Assembly: GCF_034427655.1 (NCBI RefSeq)
Contig: NZ_JAXOFX010000011.1
Location: 62,001-126,000, forward strand
Length of the DNA stretch: 64,000 nt
Source: Robertmurraya_A mangrovi
GTDB lineage: Bacteria; Bacillota; Bacilli; Bacillales; Cytobacillaceae
Reading direction: 5' to 3'
The notes beneath the pieces were generated by a model, which had not been told where the DNA came from, made no database searches, and saw nothing but the letters and a program-made list of their open reading frames with translations. Below are positions 33,309 to 41,718 of this stretch, piece by piece. The first letter of the stretch is position 1. Each line of letters starts with the position of its first letter. The position numbers and the translations under genes are program-made.

Positions 33309-33620
33309 TTAGTCGTATAACTTACTACCGAATACATGTTTCTCTAGATTTGATAAGCGTTTTAGTATATCAAAGTTTGTAGTTCCTGCTGTTTGTGGTG
33401 TTGCTGGGCGTCTAGAAGATTCATCAAGCTGCTTCTTTAATCTCGCGTTTTCTTGAAGAAGTTCATCGTATTCTTGATGCATTGCCTCATAATCCTTTAT
33501 AACCAAATCTAAAAACTTATCTACATCCTCAGGCTTATATCCACGCATAGCCGTTTTAAACTCTTTTTCTAGGATATCTTTCGCTGTTAAATTAATTTTA
33601 TCGGATAACAAATTACTCAC
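33309..33620 (-). CDS. gpsB: Cell division protein GpsB
   Basis: A 103-residue DivIVA-like cytosolic protein. The N-terminal membrane-binding and PBP-binding domain reads KDILEKEFKTAMRGYKPEDVDKF (residues 14-36), followed by a coiled coil (about 38-70), a Ser/Arg/Pro linker and the short C-terminal trimerisation helix NFDILKRLSNLEKHVFG. GpsB binds the cytoplasmic tail of PBP1 (PonA, encoded at 48157) and shuttles it between septum and sidewall. Neighbours rnpB and ypsA match B. subtilis. Confidence 0.95.
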   Translation of the reverse strand: MSNLLSDKINLTAKDILEKEFKTAMRGYKPEDVDKFLDLVIKDYEAMHQEYDELLQENARLKKQLDESSRRPATPQTAGTTNFDILKRLSNLEKHVFGSKLYD

Positions 33621-33741
33621 CTCGATATTCGAACAATCATTAATAACATTTTTTCAAAAATATGCAGTTTTGTCAATTTATCTTTCTGCAAGGCCAAATA
33701 TTTTTACTGTAAAAAACAGTGGTCCTTCGAGTTATTTCTCT

Positions 33742-34329
33742 CTAAAACCCTTGTTTCTTTAGTTGTTCTTCTTCTACTGCTAACTGCAATTCATAAAAAT
33801 CAATTAATTGTAGTTCGTAATCTTTATTTTGTTTGTATGACATGGCCATTTCATACATAAATTTTGGACTGCCTTCTTTTTCGGTATCATATAAGAGAAC
33901 TAATACGTCACTTTTTTCGATTAGGAATTGATTTTTCATACGAAATTGCCAAGGCTTCTCGTATCCTTTTTTACTAACAGAATCAATATAATCTGCTTGA
34001 GCAAGGACCGATTCATACCATTCCTTATTTGTATCGCTCCACTTGTCTTCTTGTTGCAAAAATGGAGTAATAACAGCAAGCTGTAAATATTCATATCCTT
34101 CCATCTGCAAGTCAAAAACAATTTCTGCAGTCCAAAGTTCAACACCTAATTGGCCACTGATTAGAACCCACTCTAGTCCTTCCTCAAGTAAACTAATTAA
34201 TTTCTTTCTAATCGCTAACTTTATATAGTAGATACTAGGTTCATTTTGTTTAAATATTCCTAATTCATATGGCTTATATCCCGATACTACAGCAACTTTA
34301 GCCAAACTTCTCTTGAAACCCCATTTCAT
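33742..34329 (-). CDS. ypsA: YpsA (DUF1273, SLOG superfamily)
   Basis: A 195-residue protein with a Rossmann-like SLOG fold. Key features are the N-terminal VSGYKPYELGIF, the LISGQLGVELW loop (about residues 56-66) and the SDVLVLLYDTEKEGSPKFM stretch near the C-terminus. The family binds a nucleotide-derived ligand, and in B. subtilis YpsA affects cell division. The ATG at 34329 has no Shine-Dalgarno; a TTG at 34305 would give MAKVAVVSGYKPYE, which fits the usual N-terminus of the family better. I list the longer form because the site before the TTG is also weak. Confidence 0.85.
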   Translation of the reverse strand: MKWGFKRSLAKVAVVSGYKPYELGIFKQNEPSIYYIKLAIRKKLISLLEEGLEWVLISGQLGVELWTAEIVFDLQMEGYEYLQLAVITPFLQQEDKWSDTNKEWYESVLAQADYIDSVSKKGYEKPWQFRMKNQFLIEKSDVLVLLYDTEKEGSPKFMYEMAMSYKQNKDYELQLIDFYELQLAVEEEQLKKQGF

Positions 34330-34417
34330 TTATATGTATTTTTATATTTTTTTATGGCTCTTAAATATAAAATTATTGCTCCTAGCTTTGTTTTAGACAA
34401 AGCCTTTGTATGAGAAA

Positions 34418-34443
34418 GCAAGGGTTAAATGTTTAACCCTTGC
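34418..34443 (-). terminator. Intrinsic terminator of cotD
   Basis: GCAAGGGTTAAA pairs perfectly with TTTAACCCTTGC around a two- to four-base loop; the T-run on the minus strand is short (TTTCTCAT). Confidence 0.75.
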
Positions 34444-34455
34444 CAAAATAAATAC

Positions 34456-34785
34456 TTACCTAAATCCTGGGCCAGCACCGAATCCTGGGCCAGCGCCGAA
34501 TCCAGGACCTGCTCCAAATCCTGGGCCTGCCCCAAATCCTGGGCCAGCTGCTGGACCACCGAAAGGTACTGGTCCTGGAGGAACCACCACGTTTGAAGTT
34601 GATACTTCATTTACTACTGATTGAGTGTGTGGGAAGCTGTGTTGGTTTTGATAGTGAATATGATTCACCGTTGTAGTATGGCTCGGATGAATGTGAGGCA
34701 CAATGTTGTTAGTAAAAGTATGATTTACACAGCACTTTGTTGGATGAACAACCGCTGGTAAAATATTTGTTGGTCTGCAATGCAT
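34456..34785 (-). CDS. cotD: Spore coat protein CotD with a C-terminal Gly-Pro-Phe repeat
   Basis: A 109-residue inner spore coat protein. The N-terminal 60 residues match CotD: MHCRP, HPTKCCVNHTF, VPHIHPSHTTTVNH, and a His/Tyr/Phe-rich stretch. The C-terminus is a run of GPGFGA units, five and a half copies from about residue 80, which I do not recall from B. subtilis CotD. Cys and His suggest cross-linking or metal binding in the coat. It should be expressed in the mother cell late in sporulation (sigma-K and GerE in B. subtilis). GGGAGATTG precedes the ATG. Confidence 0.88.
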   Translation of the reverse strand: MHCRPTNILPAVVHPTKCCVNHTFTNNIVPHIHPSHTTTVNHIHYQNQHSFPHTQSVVNEVSTSNVVVPPGPVPFGGPAAGPGFGAGPGFGAGPGFGAGPGFGAGPGFR

Positions 34786-35234
34786 ATAAACAATCTCCCT
34801 TCAAATAGTTGTTTTGTTTTTACATTAACAGCCTATGATAGGGAGGGGAATCTTGTACTAATTAAAACACCTAATTTTATAATGTTTTTCACTTGTTATA
34901 TTTTACCACTATAAAATCATCTATTTAAAAATGTCTAATTAAAAAAATGTGTAGAAATTATCTTTCATACTTGTTAGGATAAACGCTGTTAAACAAACCA
35001 TAAGGAAAAATAGAAATAATATTGCCTTATACATAAAACTCGTTACACTCCTCTATTTTAAGGCTCATTACATAAGAATTTCGCCTTTCCATTAATCAAC
35101 CGTACAACTCTACATTTTACAGCTACACAGAGGTACAGACAACTAGGAAATAGTGGATTTAACCCATTTGTAATATGAACATTTTGTGACAGTTTTATGT
35201 TGAAATCCTCACGCTTATCCTATCTTTTTAGACG
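34786..35234. other. 449-bp intergenic region between cotD and mrfB
   Basis: This gap holds the cotD promoter region and one possible micro-ORF on the minus strand at 34939-35034 (listed separately). I see no repeat element, RNA gene or terminator with a good T-run in it, and nothing that clearly ends the mrfB transcript. Confidence 0.5.
34939..35034 (-). CDS. Possible 31-aa hydrophobic peptide
   Basis: MYKAILFLFFLMVCLTAFIL is followed by a polar end, TSMKDNFYTFF. One transmembrane helix fills most of it. The nearest Shine-Dalgarno (GAGGAG) is about 13 bases upstream, which is long. Without a conserved homologue it should be regarded as weak. Confidence 0.3.
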   Translation of the reverse strand: MYKAILFLFFLMVCLTAFILTSMKDNFYTFF

Positions 35235-36521
35235 TTAAAGAGACTGGGATGTTCCTAACCTTCTCTTTAAACGGATCATTCTTTTTTCAACTTCATCTGT
35301 CTTTATCGATAAGTTATGGTTAGCAAGTAAAGAAATCGCTTTTTCAGTGAATTCAATGGCTGACAGTACATCTCTCTTTTTATGCTCAAAGACTTTTGCA
35401 AGTTCTATACAAGAATGAAAGGCTGATAATGGACATTGCAATTGACTTATGTTTTCCCATAATTCAATAGCTTGCTCCAAATCTCCACTCCTTTTAAACT
35501 GCATGGCCAGTTCAAATTTTGCTCTTACCGCATCCATTTCTTGTCCATTGGATATTTGGGAGAAGGTCTCTTTGGCAGCTTTAGACTCTTTAATATACGC
35601 ATACCAACGGCCTACCTCATACTTTTCTTTTACTGTCTGATTATCGTCCAATGAAAGCAGTTGAAAGGTTAAATGAGTGTATAAGGTGATAAGAGATAAA
35701 ATGTCCATTTCATTATGTTTTAGCATCCCCATCATTCCTTCTGGATCTTTACGTTCGACGAAATCAAAATAAATCATAGGGGCTAAAAAGCCTGGAACAT
35801 CATCCACCCTTTTTATATCTAAAACCTCTTTTTCTACTATAGAGAGCTTTAATCGCTCTAGTTTATGTTTCCATAATCTTCTGGCTGCATGAAATAAATC
35901 AAAATGTCCGAAAGATGGAAGCTTTGGCACATGATCTCGAATAAGAGTATGTCTTGTTTTTACTTGGGGCCAATCAAAAGCTTTCCCATTATATGTAACA
36001 AGATTTTCGTAATCAACACTTTCTAAAAAGCTAGTATATAAAGGAACCTCTGCGCCTGGATGGGGTAGAATATGCTGTTTTAAGACGATATGGTCTTCCA
36101 TTAAGCTAGCATGTCCGAGCAGAAAAATGGTATTACCTGTTCCACCACCAAGGCCTGTTGTTTCTGTATCAAAGAAAAAGAGTTGATCCGGACGAAATCC
36201 CTTTGCAGAAAGAGGATGTGTATAACTCGTGTTATTCCAAGCCTCTATTGCATCTATAAATTCAGATAATCTATATTTTCCATATTGCATTTCTAGTGGA
36301 TATTTTACTTCTCGAACGAGACAGTACTCCTCTCCTACATAAAAAGGGCTTACACCAAACGTTTCCCATTCAGTTAGAAAGGGAATGTTCCCTTTCTTTT
36401 CAATTGGTTTCTGTTTTTTCTTTTCAATTGGTTTCTGTTTTTCGTCACTCATCATGCTTGTCGTAGAGTCATTACTCATATATGGCTTTAACCGATTAAG
36501 CTTATTTTTTAAAGACACCAT
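35235..36521 (-). CDS. mrfB: DNA repair exonuclease MrfB (YprB)
   Basis: A protein of about 428 residues with an N-terminal DEDD-type exonuclease domain of the RNase H fold (about residues 95-295) and a C-terminal TPR-like helical region. Catalytic acids are in FFFDTETTGLGGGTG (Asp and Glu), KAFDWPQVK (Asp) and HNEMDILSL (Asp). In B. subtilis MrfB works with MrfA to excise mitomycin C adducts without UvrABC. I used the ATG at 36521; an in-frame GTG two codons earlier overlaps the GGGAGG site. It lies about 35 bases after mrfA in the same transcript. KKKQKPIEK is repeated in tandem near residue 32. Confidence 0.9.
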   Translation of the reverse strand: MVSLKNKLNRLKPYMSNDSTTSMMSDEKQKPIEKKKQKPIEKKGNIPFLTEWETFGVSPFYVGEEYCLVREVKYPLEMQYGKYRLSEFIDAIEAWNNTSYTHPLSAKGFRPDQLFFFDTETTGLGGGTGNTIFLLGHASLMEDHIVLKQHILPHPGAEVPLYTSFLESVDYENLVTYNGKAFDWPQVKTRHTLIRDHVPKLPSFGHFDLFHAARRLWKHKLERLKLSIVEKEVLDIKRVDDVPGFLAPMIYFDFVERKDPEGMMGMLKHNEMDILSLITLYTHLTFQLLSLDDNQTVKEKYEVGRWYAYIKESKAAKETFSQISNGQEMDAVRAKFELAMQFKRSGDLEQAIELWENISQLQCPLSAFHSCIELAKVFEHKKRDVLSAIEFTEKAISLLANHNLSIKTDEVEKRMIRLKRRLGTSQSL

Positions 36522-36556
36522 TTCCACCTCCCTTAGGAGTTAATTAATTCGACTTT

Positions 36557-38833
36557 TTATATCGCGGCCTGATAAAACATATTTAAGATACTTAAAACAT
36601 CTCTTTTGGCCGTTTCGGATGTAGTATCTGATCCAACACACGAAGGGCAACCTGAATCACATTGACACTGCTTAACCATTCCGCGAGCTTCATTTAATAC
36701 ATTCTCAATGCCATTATAAATTTTTTCACTTAAACCAATTCCACCGGGATAACGGTCATAGAAAAAGATGGTTGGTTTTTCATTGTGCATAGCTTTAACC
36801 TGTGGGACAACATGGATATCTTGAGAATCACACATTACAAAAAGTGGAGCAATATGCTTTAAAGCATGTGCTGTTCCAACTAGCCCCTGTTCTAGACGTT
36901 CTTCGGTCAAGTCTGTTAACTCTCTATTTAATGATATCCATGAAGAGCTAGTATGCAGTTCCTCTTCGGGTAAATAAATAGGACCGGAACCAATGTTTTC
37001 ATGGGTTTCAAATTTAATCTTCTTAAATATGGTTGCTTTTGCCGTAACACTTACGTCCCCATAGCCAATTTGCGAAGCTTTTACATCTCGACTTTTGTCT
37101 ATCTCTAAGACTTTCAGCTCTACAGCTAAATTGGCATCTGTAAAATAATCTACATCGACTTCTCTTACAAATGCCTTTTTCTCTTCCCAATCTAGTTTTT
37201 CAACCTGAAATTGTGTTCCTTGATGGAGGTATATTGCCTCTTCATGCAATAAAGTCATCGCAGAGAAACGATCCATTTCCCCAATTACCTTAGCCTTAGC
37301 AACATTAGATTGGTCAATGATAATGACGTTTTCTTGTGAAGCCGAACGAAGACTAATGTTATGAGCAGGGAAGGCATCGTTCATCCAATACCATTTATCT
37401 CCGTTTTGAAACAGTACTCTCTCTTCTACAAGATAATCGAGTACTTCCTCTGTTTCTAGAGAACCAAATTGCTCCCCTTTTTTAAAAGGAAGCTCAAAGG
37501 CTGCACATTTTATATGGTCAATCAAAATAATTAAGTTATCTGGGTTAATTCTAGCTGTTTCTGGGCTTCTATTAAAAAAGTAATCAGGGTTTTGAATAAT
37601 ATATTGATCAAGAGGGCTTGAGCTGGCAACTAAAATAACGAGTGACTCCCCATGCCTCCTACCTGCTCTTCCAGCCTGCTGCCAAGAGCTAGCAATGGAA
37701 CCAGGGTAGCCAGTCATAATACACACTTGAAGTTGACCAATATCAACTCCTAATTCTAAGGCATTTGTACTCACGACTCCGTAAATATCACCATTTCTAA
37801 GGCCTTTTTCAATGTCTCTTCGTTCAGTAGGTAAGTACCCGCCTCGATAGCCTCTAATCGCTTTGGGACCTAATTGATATTTTACTAACTCTTGTAAATA
37901 AGTTAATAGTATTTCAACGCGCACCCTACTCCTTGCAAATACGATCGTTTGAATCTTATTTTTTAAAAGTGTACCAGCGAGCTTTCTTGCTTCTAGAGTT
38001 GCACTTCTTCTTATATTTAGTGGCTTATTTACGATAGGTGGATTGTAAAATAAAAAGTGCTTTTTTCCACTAGGGGCACCATTATTGTCTATTAACTGCA
38101 TTTTGCAGTTTGTTAAATTTTCTGCCAGTTCTAATGGGTTCGCAATGGTTGCTGATGTACAAATAAAGATTGGATTACTCCCGTAATAATTACAAATTCG
38201 ACGGAGTCGGCGTATCACATTAGCTACATGACTTCCAAAAACACCTCGATAAATATGTAATTCATCAATTACAACATATTTTAAGTTTTCAAATAAGGAG
38301 ACCCATTTTGTATGATGCGGGAGAATGGCTGAATGAAGCATATCCGGGTTCGTGATAACAACATGACCGGCTTTTCTTACTTTCTCTCTAATATTTGCAG
38401 GAGTGTCTCCATCGTACGTATAGCTATTTATGTTAAGTTCAGATTCTTGGATAATTTCGTTAATCTCGCTCTTCTGATCCTGAGCAAGAGCCTTTGTTGG
38501 AAAAATATACAATGCTCTAGTTCGTGGGTCTTGGACGATAGATTGTAGGACTGGAAGGTTGTAACAAAGTGTCTTCCCTGATGCTGTAGGAGTTACTGCT
38601 ACTATACTTTTTCCAGACTGTACTGCTTCGAATGCAGACTTTTGATGAGTATATAACTGATTAATCCCCCGGTTTTGAAGGGTCTTTCTCAATTGTTCGT
38701 GTATAGAATTTGGCAGTTCTTCTGTCTTTGCTTCTTTTTCCTCAATTGTCTGCCAATGTACAATATTTTCTTTAAACGTATCCTCTATTTTTAATTGCTT
38801 TAAGAATTCTTGCAAATTTTTACGAACGTTCAT
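36557..38833 (-). CDS. mrfA: DNA repair helicase MrfA (YprA)
   Basis: A 758-residue superfamily 2 helicase with a C-terminal DUF1998/MZB zinc domain. Motif I is TPTASGKT (about residue 80), motif II is DELH (about 190), and motif VI is QQAGRAGR (about 383). The zinc cysteines are in QCQCDSGCPSCVG near the C-terminus. In B. subtilis it initiates removal of mitomycin C lesions together with MrfB. GAGGTGAG lies before the ATG. A near-consensus LexA box sits about 60 bases upstream. Confidence 0.92.
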   Translation of the reverse strand: MNVRKNLQEFLKQLKIEDTFKENIVHWQTIEEKEAKTEELPNSIHEQLRKTLQNRGINQLYTHQKSAFEAVQSGKSIVAVTPTASGKTLCYNLPVLQSIVQDPRTRALYIFPTKALAQDQKSEINEIIQESELNINSYTYDGDTPANIREKVRKAGHVVITNPDMLHSAILPHHTKWVSLFENLKYVVIDELHIYRGVFGSHVANVIRRLRRICNYYGSNPIFICTSATIANPLELAENLTNCKMQLIDNNGAPSGKKHFLFYNPPIVNKPLNIRRSATLEARKLAGTLLKNKIQTIVFARSRVRVEILLTYLQELVKYQLGPKAIRGYRGGYLPTERRDIEKGLRNGDIYGVVSTNALELGVDIGQLQVCIMTGYPGSIASSWQQAGRAGRRHGESLVILVASSSPLDQYIIQNPDYFFNRSPETARINPDNLIILIDHIKCAAFELPFKKGEQFGSLETEEVLDYLVEERVLFQNGDKWYWMNDAFPAHNISLRSASQENVIIIDQSNVAKAKVIGEMDRFSAMTLLHEEAIYLHQGTQFQVEKLDWEEKKAFVREVDVDYFTDANLAVELKVLEIDKSRDVKASQIGYGDVSVTAKATIFKKIKFETHENIGSGPIYLPEEELHTSSSWISLNRELTDLTEERLEQGLVGTAHALKHIAPLFVMCDSQDIHVVPQVKAMHNEKPTIFFYDRYPGGIGLSEKIYNGIENVLNEARGMVKQCQCDSGCPSCVGSDTTSETAKRDVLSILNMFYQAAI

Positions 38834-38887
38834 GTTCTCACCTCAGGATATTTCGGCTCCTCATATAGATATAAAGAACCTATATAT

Positions 38888-38916
38888 ATAATATCGAATG
38901 AACGTTCGATTAAAAA
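38888..38916 (-). promoter_or_regulatory. LexA (SOS) box over the mrfA promoter
   Basis: CGAATGAACGTTCG at 38895-38908 differs from the Bacillus SOS consensus CGAAC-N4-GTTCG at one base. On the minus strand it fills the spacer of a candidate promoter with TATTAT (38893-38888) as -10 and a poor -35 (TTTTTA, 38916-38911), 17 bp apart. LexA bound here would block transcription of mrfAB. Confidence 0.7.
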
Positions 38917-39071
38917 GACTTTTTATATTACTTTTTTCTACCAATAGACCACCCATTGCTACTAATCTATCTATTTTAAGATGACTAATTTGACTTTTTT
39001 TGAAATATTTGTAAATATTACTATTGTACTATTATGTAAGTTTATAATATTCTGACAAGAGGAGGTATTAT

Positions 39072-39968
39072 ATGTTTGTACAAATTCTTAAAACATTCTT
39101 TGTCTTTATTCTAATAGTTACTGGGTTCTTACTCATACTGTTATTACCTAAGGAGAAGGAAATAACAGTCATATCACCCTTCCATATAGAAGCAGAGTAT
39201 CCCTTTACATTTAATCATTACAAAGGAAACATTAATGAGTTCTTTACACATTTAAAAAATGAAAAGGGCTTCGGCGATTCTTATACTGGGGTTCCTATAT
39301 TGGAAGAAACACAAATACTTTTAGGTAGAAGTTTAAAGATTATACTCCCTGCATTCTTATTCAGTCTAGTATTTGGAACCTTTTTTGGGGTTTTACAATT
39401 TTATTATCGAGAGAAAAAAAGAGGGAAAATCCAGGCTTTCTTTTCTTGGTTCTTTTCTTCCTTCCCAGATTTTTTTCTATTTATGACGATACAATATGTT
39501 CTTATTCTTTTAATCCAAAAAGGCTTTCCTCATTTTAGCTTATACGGCAATGATCAGTGGTATACCTTTATTATTCCGCTCATATCGATTACTATTTTTC
39601 CTTTTATTCATATGGTAAAAATCACTTCCGCTGCTTTAGAAAAGGAAATGGGCCAGGAATATTTACGAACGGTTTATTCGAAAGGTCTTGGAACAAAGAA
39701 AGCTCTCATCCACATGCTTTGGAATAGCTGGACAACTATTTTAAATCAAGGCCAGTTCATTATGCTCTATATATTATCCAGTTTGCCTATTATTGAGAAA
39801 TTAGCTGGTTACAAAGGAGCGGGGATAAAAATGCTTGAAAGTATTCTAGCATCTAACCATATAAGTGCTTTTGCGCTTATGCTGCCTTTCCTATTTATCA
39901 TGTTTTTAACAATCGTTATTACTCAAACGATTAAACACATTTTAGTCCCTACTAAGGCAGGTGTTTAA
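39072..39968 (+). CDS. Peptide/nickel-type ABC transporter permease (DppB/OppB-like)
   Basis: A 298-residue membrane protein with one N-terminal helix, an external region of about 60 residues, and five further helices. The EAA motif that docks the ATPase is present as YLRTVYSKGLGTKKAL (about residue 200). Such permeases form the B subunit of dipeptide/oligopeptide importers. The second permease follows with an overlap of the reading frames, but no solute-binding protein or ATPase gene is found on either side. AGGAGG precedes the ATG by eight bases. Confidence 0.82.
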   Translation: MFVQILKTFFVFILIVTGFLLILLLPKEKEITVISPFHIEAEYPFTFNHYKGNINEFFTHLKNEKGFGDSYTGVPILEETQILLGRSLKIILPAFLFSLVFGTFFGVLQFYYREKKRGKIQAFFSWFFSSFPDFFLFMTIQYVLILLIQKGFPHFSLYGNDQWYTFIIPLISITIFPFIHMVKITSAALEKEMGQEYLRTVYSKGLGTKKALIHMLWNSWTTILNQGQFIMLYILSSLPIIEKLAGYKGAGIKMLESILASNHISAFALMLPFLFIMFLTIVITQTIKHILVPTKAGV

Positions 39969-39969
39969 C

Positions 39970-40887
39970 ATGCAAATTCGTTCTTTTATTAAAAATCACT
40001 ATTTGTTTATCATAGGGTTGTCTATGATACTCTTGTTAGCCTTTTTCGCATTTATTGCGCCATACTTACCTTTCGTAGATAAAGAACTAAAAACCATTCT
40101 TTATGTGTTCGATGAAAATAGGAAGCCGGTTGTCCCTCCTTATCCACCTTCTGAAGAACATCTATTTGGAACGGACAAACAAGGTAGGGACTTACTGAGC
40201 TTAATTATTTTAGGAGCGAAAGAAACTTTAATACTCGTAATTATGATAACCGTCCTTCGTTACGCTATCTCAATTCCTTTAGCATACTTAGCTCACAAAC
40301 AGCTTTTAGGAGCTAATGCTTTACTAAATTGGTTAAATGGGCTGTTTTCCTATATTCCAACTATTGTTGTTGTTATTCTAATAGCTATGCTTCCACCCAT
40401 CTTAACAACTGAATATAGACCCTATCTATTATTACTTATTGTTGCATTCGTGGAAGTTGGACGTGCATCTGAAATGATTAAGTTAGAATTTAGTGATATT
40501 TCTTCAAGGGAATATATTAATGGTGGGATAGCAGCTGGTGCTTCAGGATTTACATTACTAAAATTATATTATTTACCACTTCTATATTCTAAGCTAATTG
40601 TGTATATGGTAACTGACTTAGGAAAAGTGATGTTTTTACTAGCTCAATTAGGTTTTGTTGGTATATTCATCTCTCAAGATCTTATTCAGATTGAGACAGG
40701 AGACTGGATTATAGTAAACGATTCTTATACTTGGCCGATGATGTTAATGAAGGCTTTTGAAGATATCCGTGGTCCTATCTGGATCCCATTCTTTGCAGCA
40801 ATGGCTATGACATACACTATTTTCACCTTTAATATTTTTTCACAAGGTTTACAAAAGTTCTTTAATAGAAAAATTAATTATATTTAA
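39970..40887 (+). CDS. Peptide/nickel-type ABC transporter permease (DppC/OppC-like)
   Basis: A 305-residue membrane protein of the C-subunit type: N-terminal helix, an external segment with FGTDKQGRDLLS (about residue 60, the DppC-family signature), and a set of helices with the ATPase-docking loop SREYINGGIAAGASG. I use the ATG at 39970 with AGGTG six bases upstream; a GTG at 39961 is inside the end of the first permease. It depends on an ATPase encoded elsewhere. Confidence 0.82.
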   Translation: MQIRSFIKNHYLFIIGLSMILLLAFFAFIAPYLPFVDKELKTILYVFDENRKPVVPPYPPSEEHLFGTDKQGRDLLSLIILGAKETLILVIMITVLRYAISIPLAYLAHKQLLGANALLNWLNGLFSYIPTIVVVILIAMLPPILTTEYRPYLLLLIVAFVEVGRASEMIKLEFSDISSREYINGGIAAGASGFTLLKLYYLPLLYSKLIVYMVTDLGKVMFLLAQLGFVGIFISQDLIQIETGDWIIVNDSYTWPMMLMKAFEDIRGPIWIPFFAAMAMTYTIFTFNIFSQGLQKFFNRKINYI

Positions 40888-40970
40888 GTTCTAGGTATGA
40901 TCTGTGTAATAATAATGAGTAGTTACCCTCTCATTTCAACAAAAGTTTGGGGATATACATTGAGGTGGAT

Positions 40971-41669
40971 ATGTTGAAAGATGACAAAATTAAAAGTGTC
41001 CTAAAAGAGTTTTCACTGTTTAAGAGCTTAAATGAAGCTGAGTTAGAAAAAATGGTTCGTGTCAGTATATCAAGACACTATCCAAAAGGTAGCCATATTT
41101 TTATACAAGAGGAACCTCTTGAAAATGTATATTTTATCTATGACGGAAAAATAAAAATATATAAGAGCGATTTGAATGGAAAAGAACAAATTGTTGCGAT
41201 TTTAAAGAAAGGGGAAATGTTTCCTCACGTTGGTTTTTTCCGTAAAGGAGGCTATCCAGCTAATTCCGAGGTGATGGACCAAGCAACTTTAGTAATTTTA
41301 CCGATCTCAGAATTTGAAAAGGTCTTAATTGAAAACCCTGAACTCAGTATAAAAGTATTTAAAGTACTGGGTGAAAAAATTGTGGATCTTCAAGACAGAC
41401 TTGAATCTCAGATTTTGAATAATACGTATGAACAGATCATTAAACTATTAGTTAGACTAGGGAAAATACATGGGAAAGAACAGCCTGATGGATCTTTTAA
41501 ACTAAAAGGTGAGTTTACGAATAAAGACTTAGCTAACATGATTGGTACGACTAGGGAAACGGTAAATCGTACTTTAACCAAAATGAAAAAAGACGAGTTA
41601 ATAGAAGTAGATTCTAACGGGGAACTAACCTTTATTCCCTCCGTTTTATTGGATGAGCTTTTAAAATAA
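40971..41669 (+). CDS. Crp/Fnr family transcriptional regulator
   Basis: A protein of about 232 residues: an N-terminal cyclic-nucleotide-binding-type beta barrel (about residues 15-125), a dimerisation helix, and a C-terminal winged helix. The recognition helix reads TTRETVNRTLTKM; the RExxxR pattern is the one that in Crp and Fnr reads TGTGA half-sites. It has no Cys cluster at either end, so it is unlikely to sense oxygen through an iron-sulfur centre as Fnr does. GAGGTGG precedes an ATG at 40971 (spacing five) and a TTG at 40974 (spacing eight); either could be used. Convergent with hcp. Confidence 0.87.
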   Translation: MLKDDKIKSVLKEFSLFKSLNEAELEKMVRVSISRHYPKGSHIFIQEEPLENVYFIYDGKIKIYKSDLNGKEQIVAILKKGEMFPHVGFFRKGGYPANSEVMDQATLVILPISEFEKVLIENPELSIKVFKVLGEKIVDLQDRLESQILNNTYEQIIKLLVRLGKIHGKEQPDGSFKLKGEFTNKDLANMIGTTRETVNRTLTKMKKDELIEVDSNGELTFIPSVLLDELLK

Positions 41670-41676
41670 GTATATG

Positions 41677-41711
41677 AAAAAGCCGTTGTCATTAACTGAC
41701 AGCGGCTTTTC
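41677..41711 (+). terminator. Bidirectional terminator between the regulator and hcp
   Basis: AAAAGCCGTTGTC pairs with GACAGCGGCTTTT (one wobble) around a seven-base loop, flanked by T-runs on both strands. Confidence 0.85.
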
Positions 41712-41718
41712 ACTATTT

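Noticed and set aside
34406..34624. Proline-rich open frames over the cotD repeat
   Set aside because: The repeat has open frames on several phases because its unit length is a multiple of three; only the cotD frame has a conserved N-terminus and a ribosome site.
34418..34640. CRISPR-like array at the repeated GGGCC-rich units of cotD
   Set aside because: The units are 18 bp direct repeats without spacers and lie within a coding sequence.
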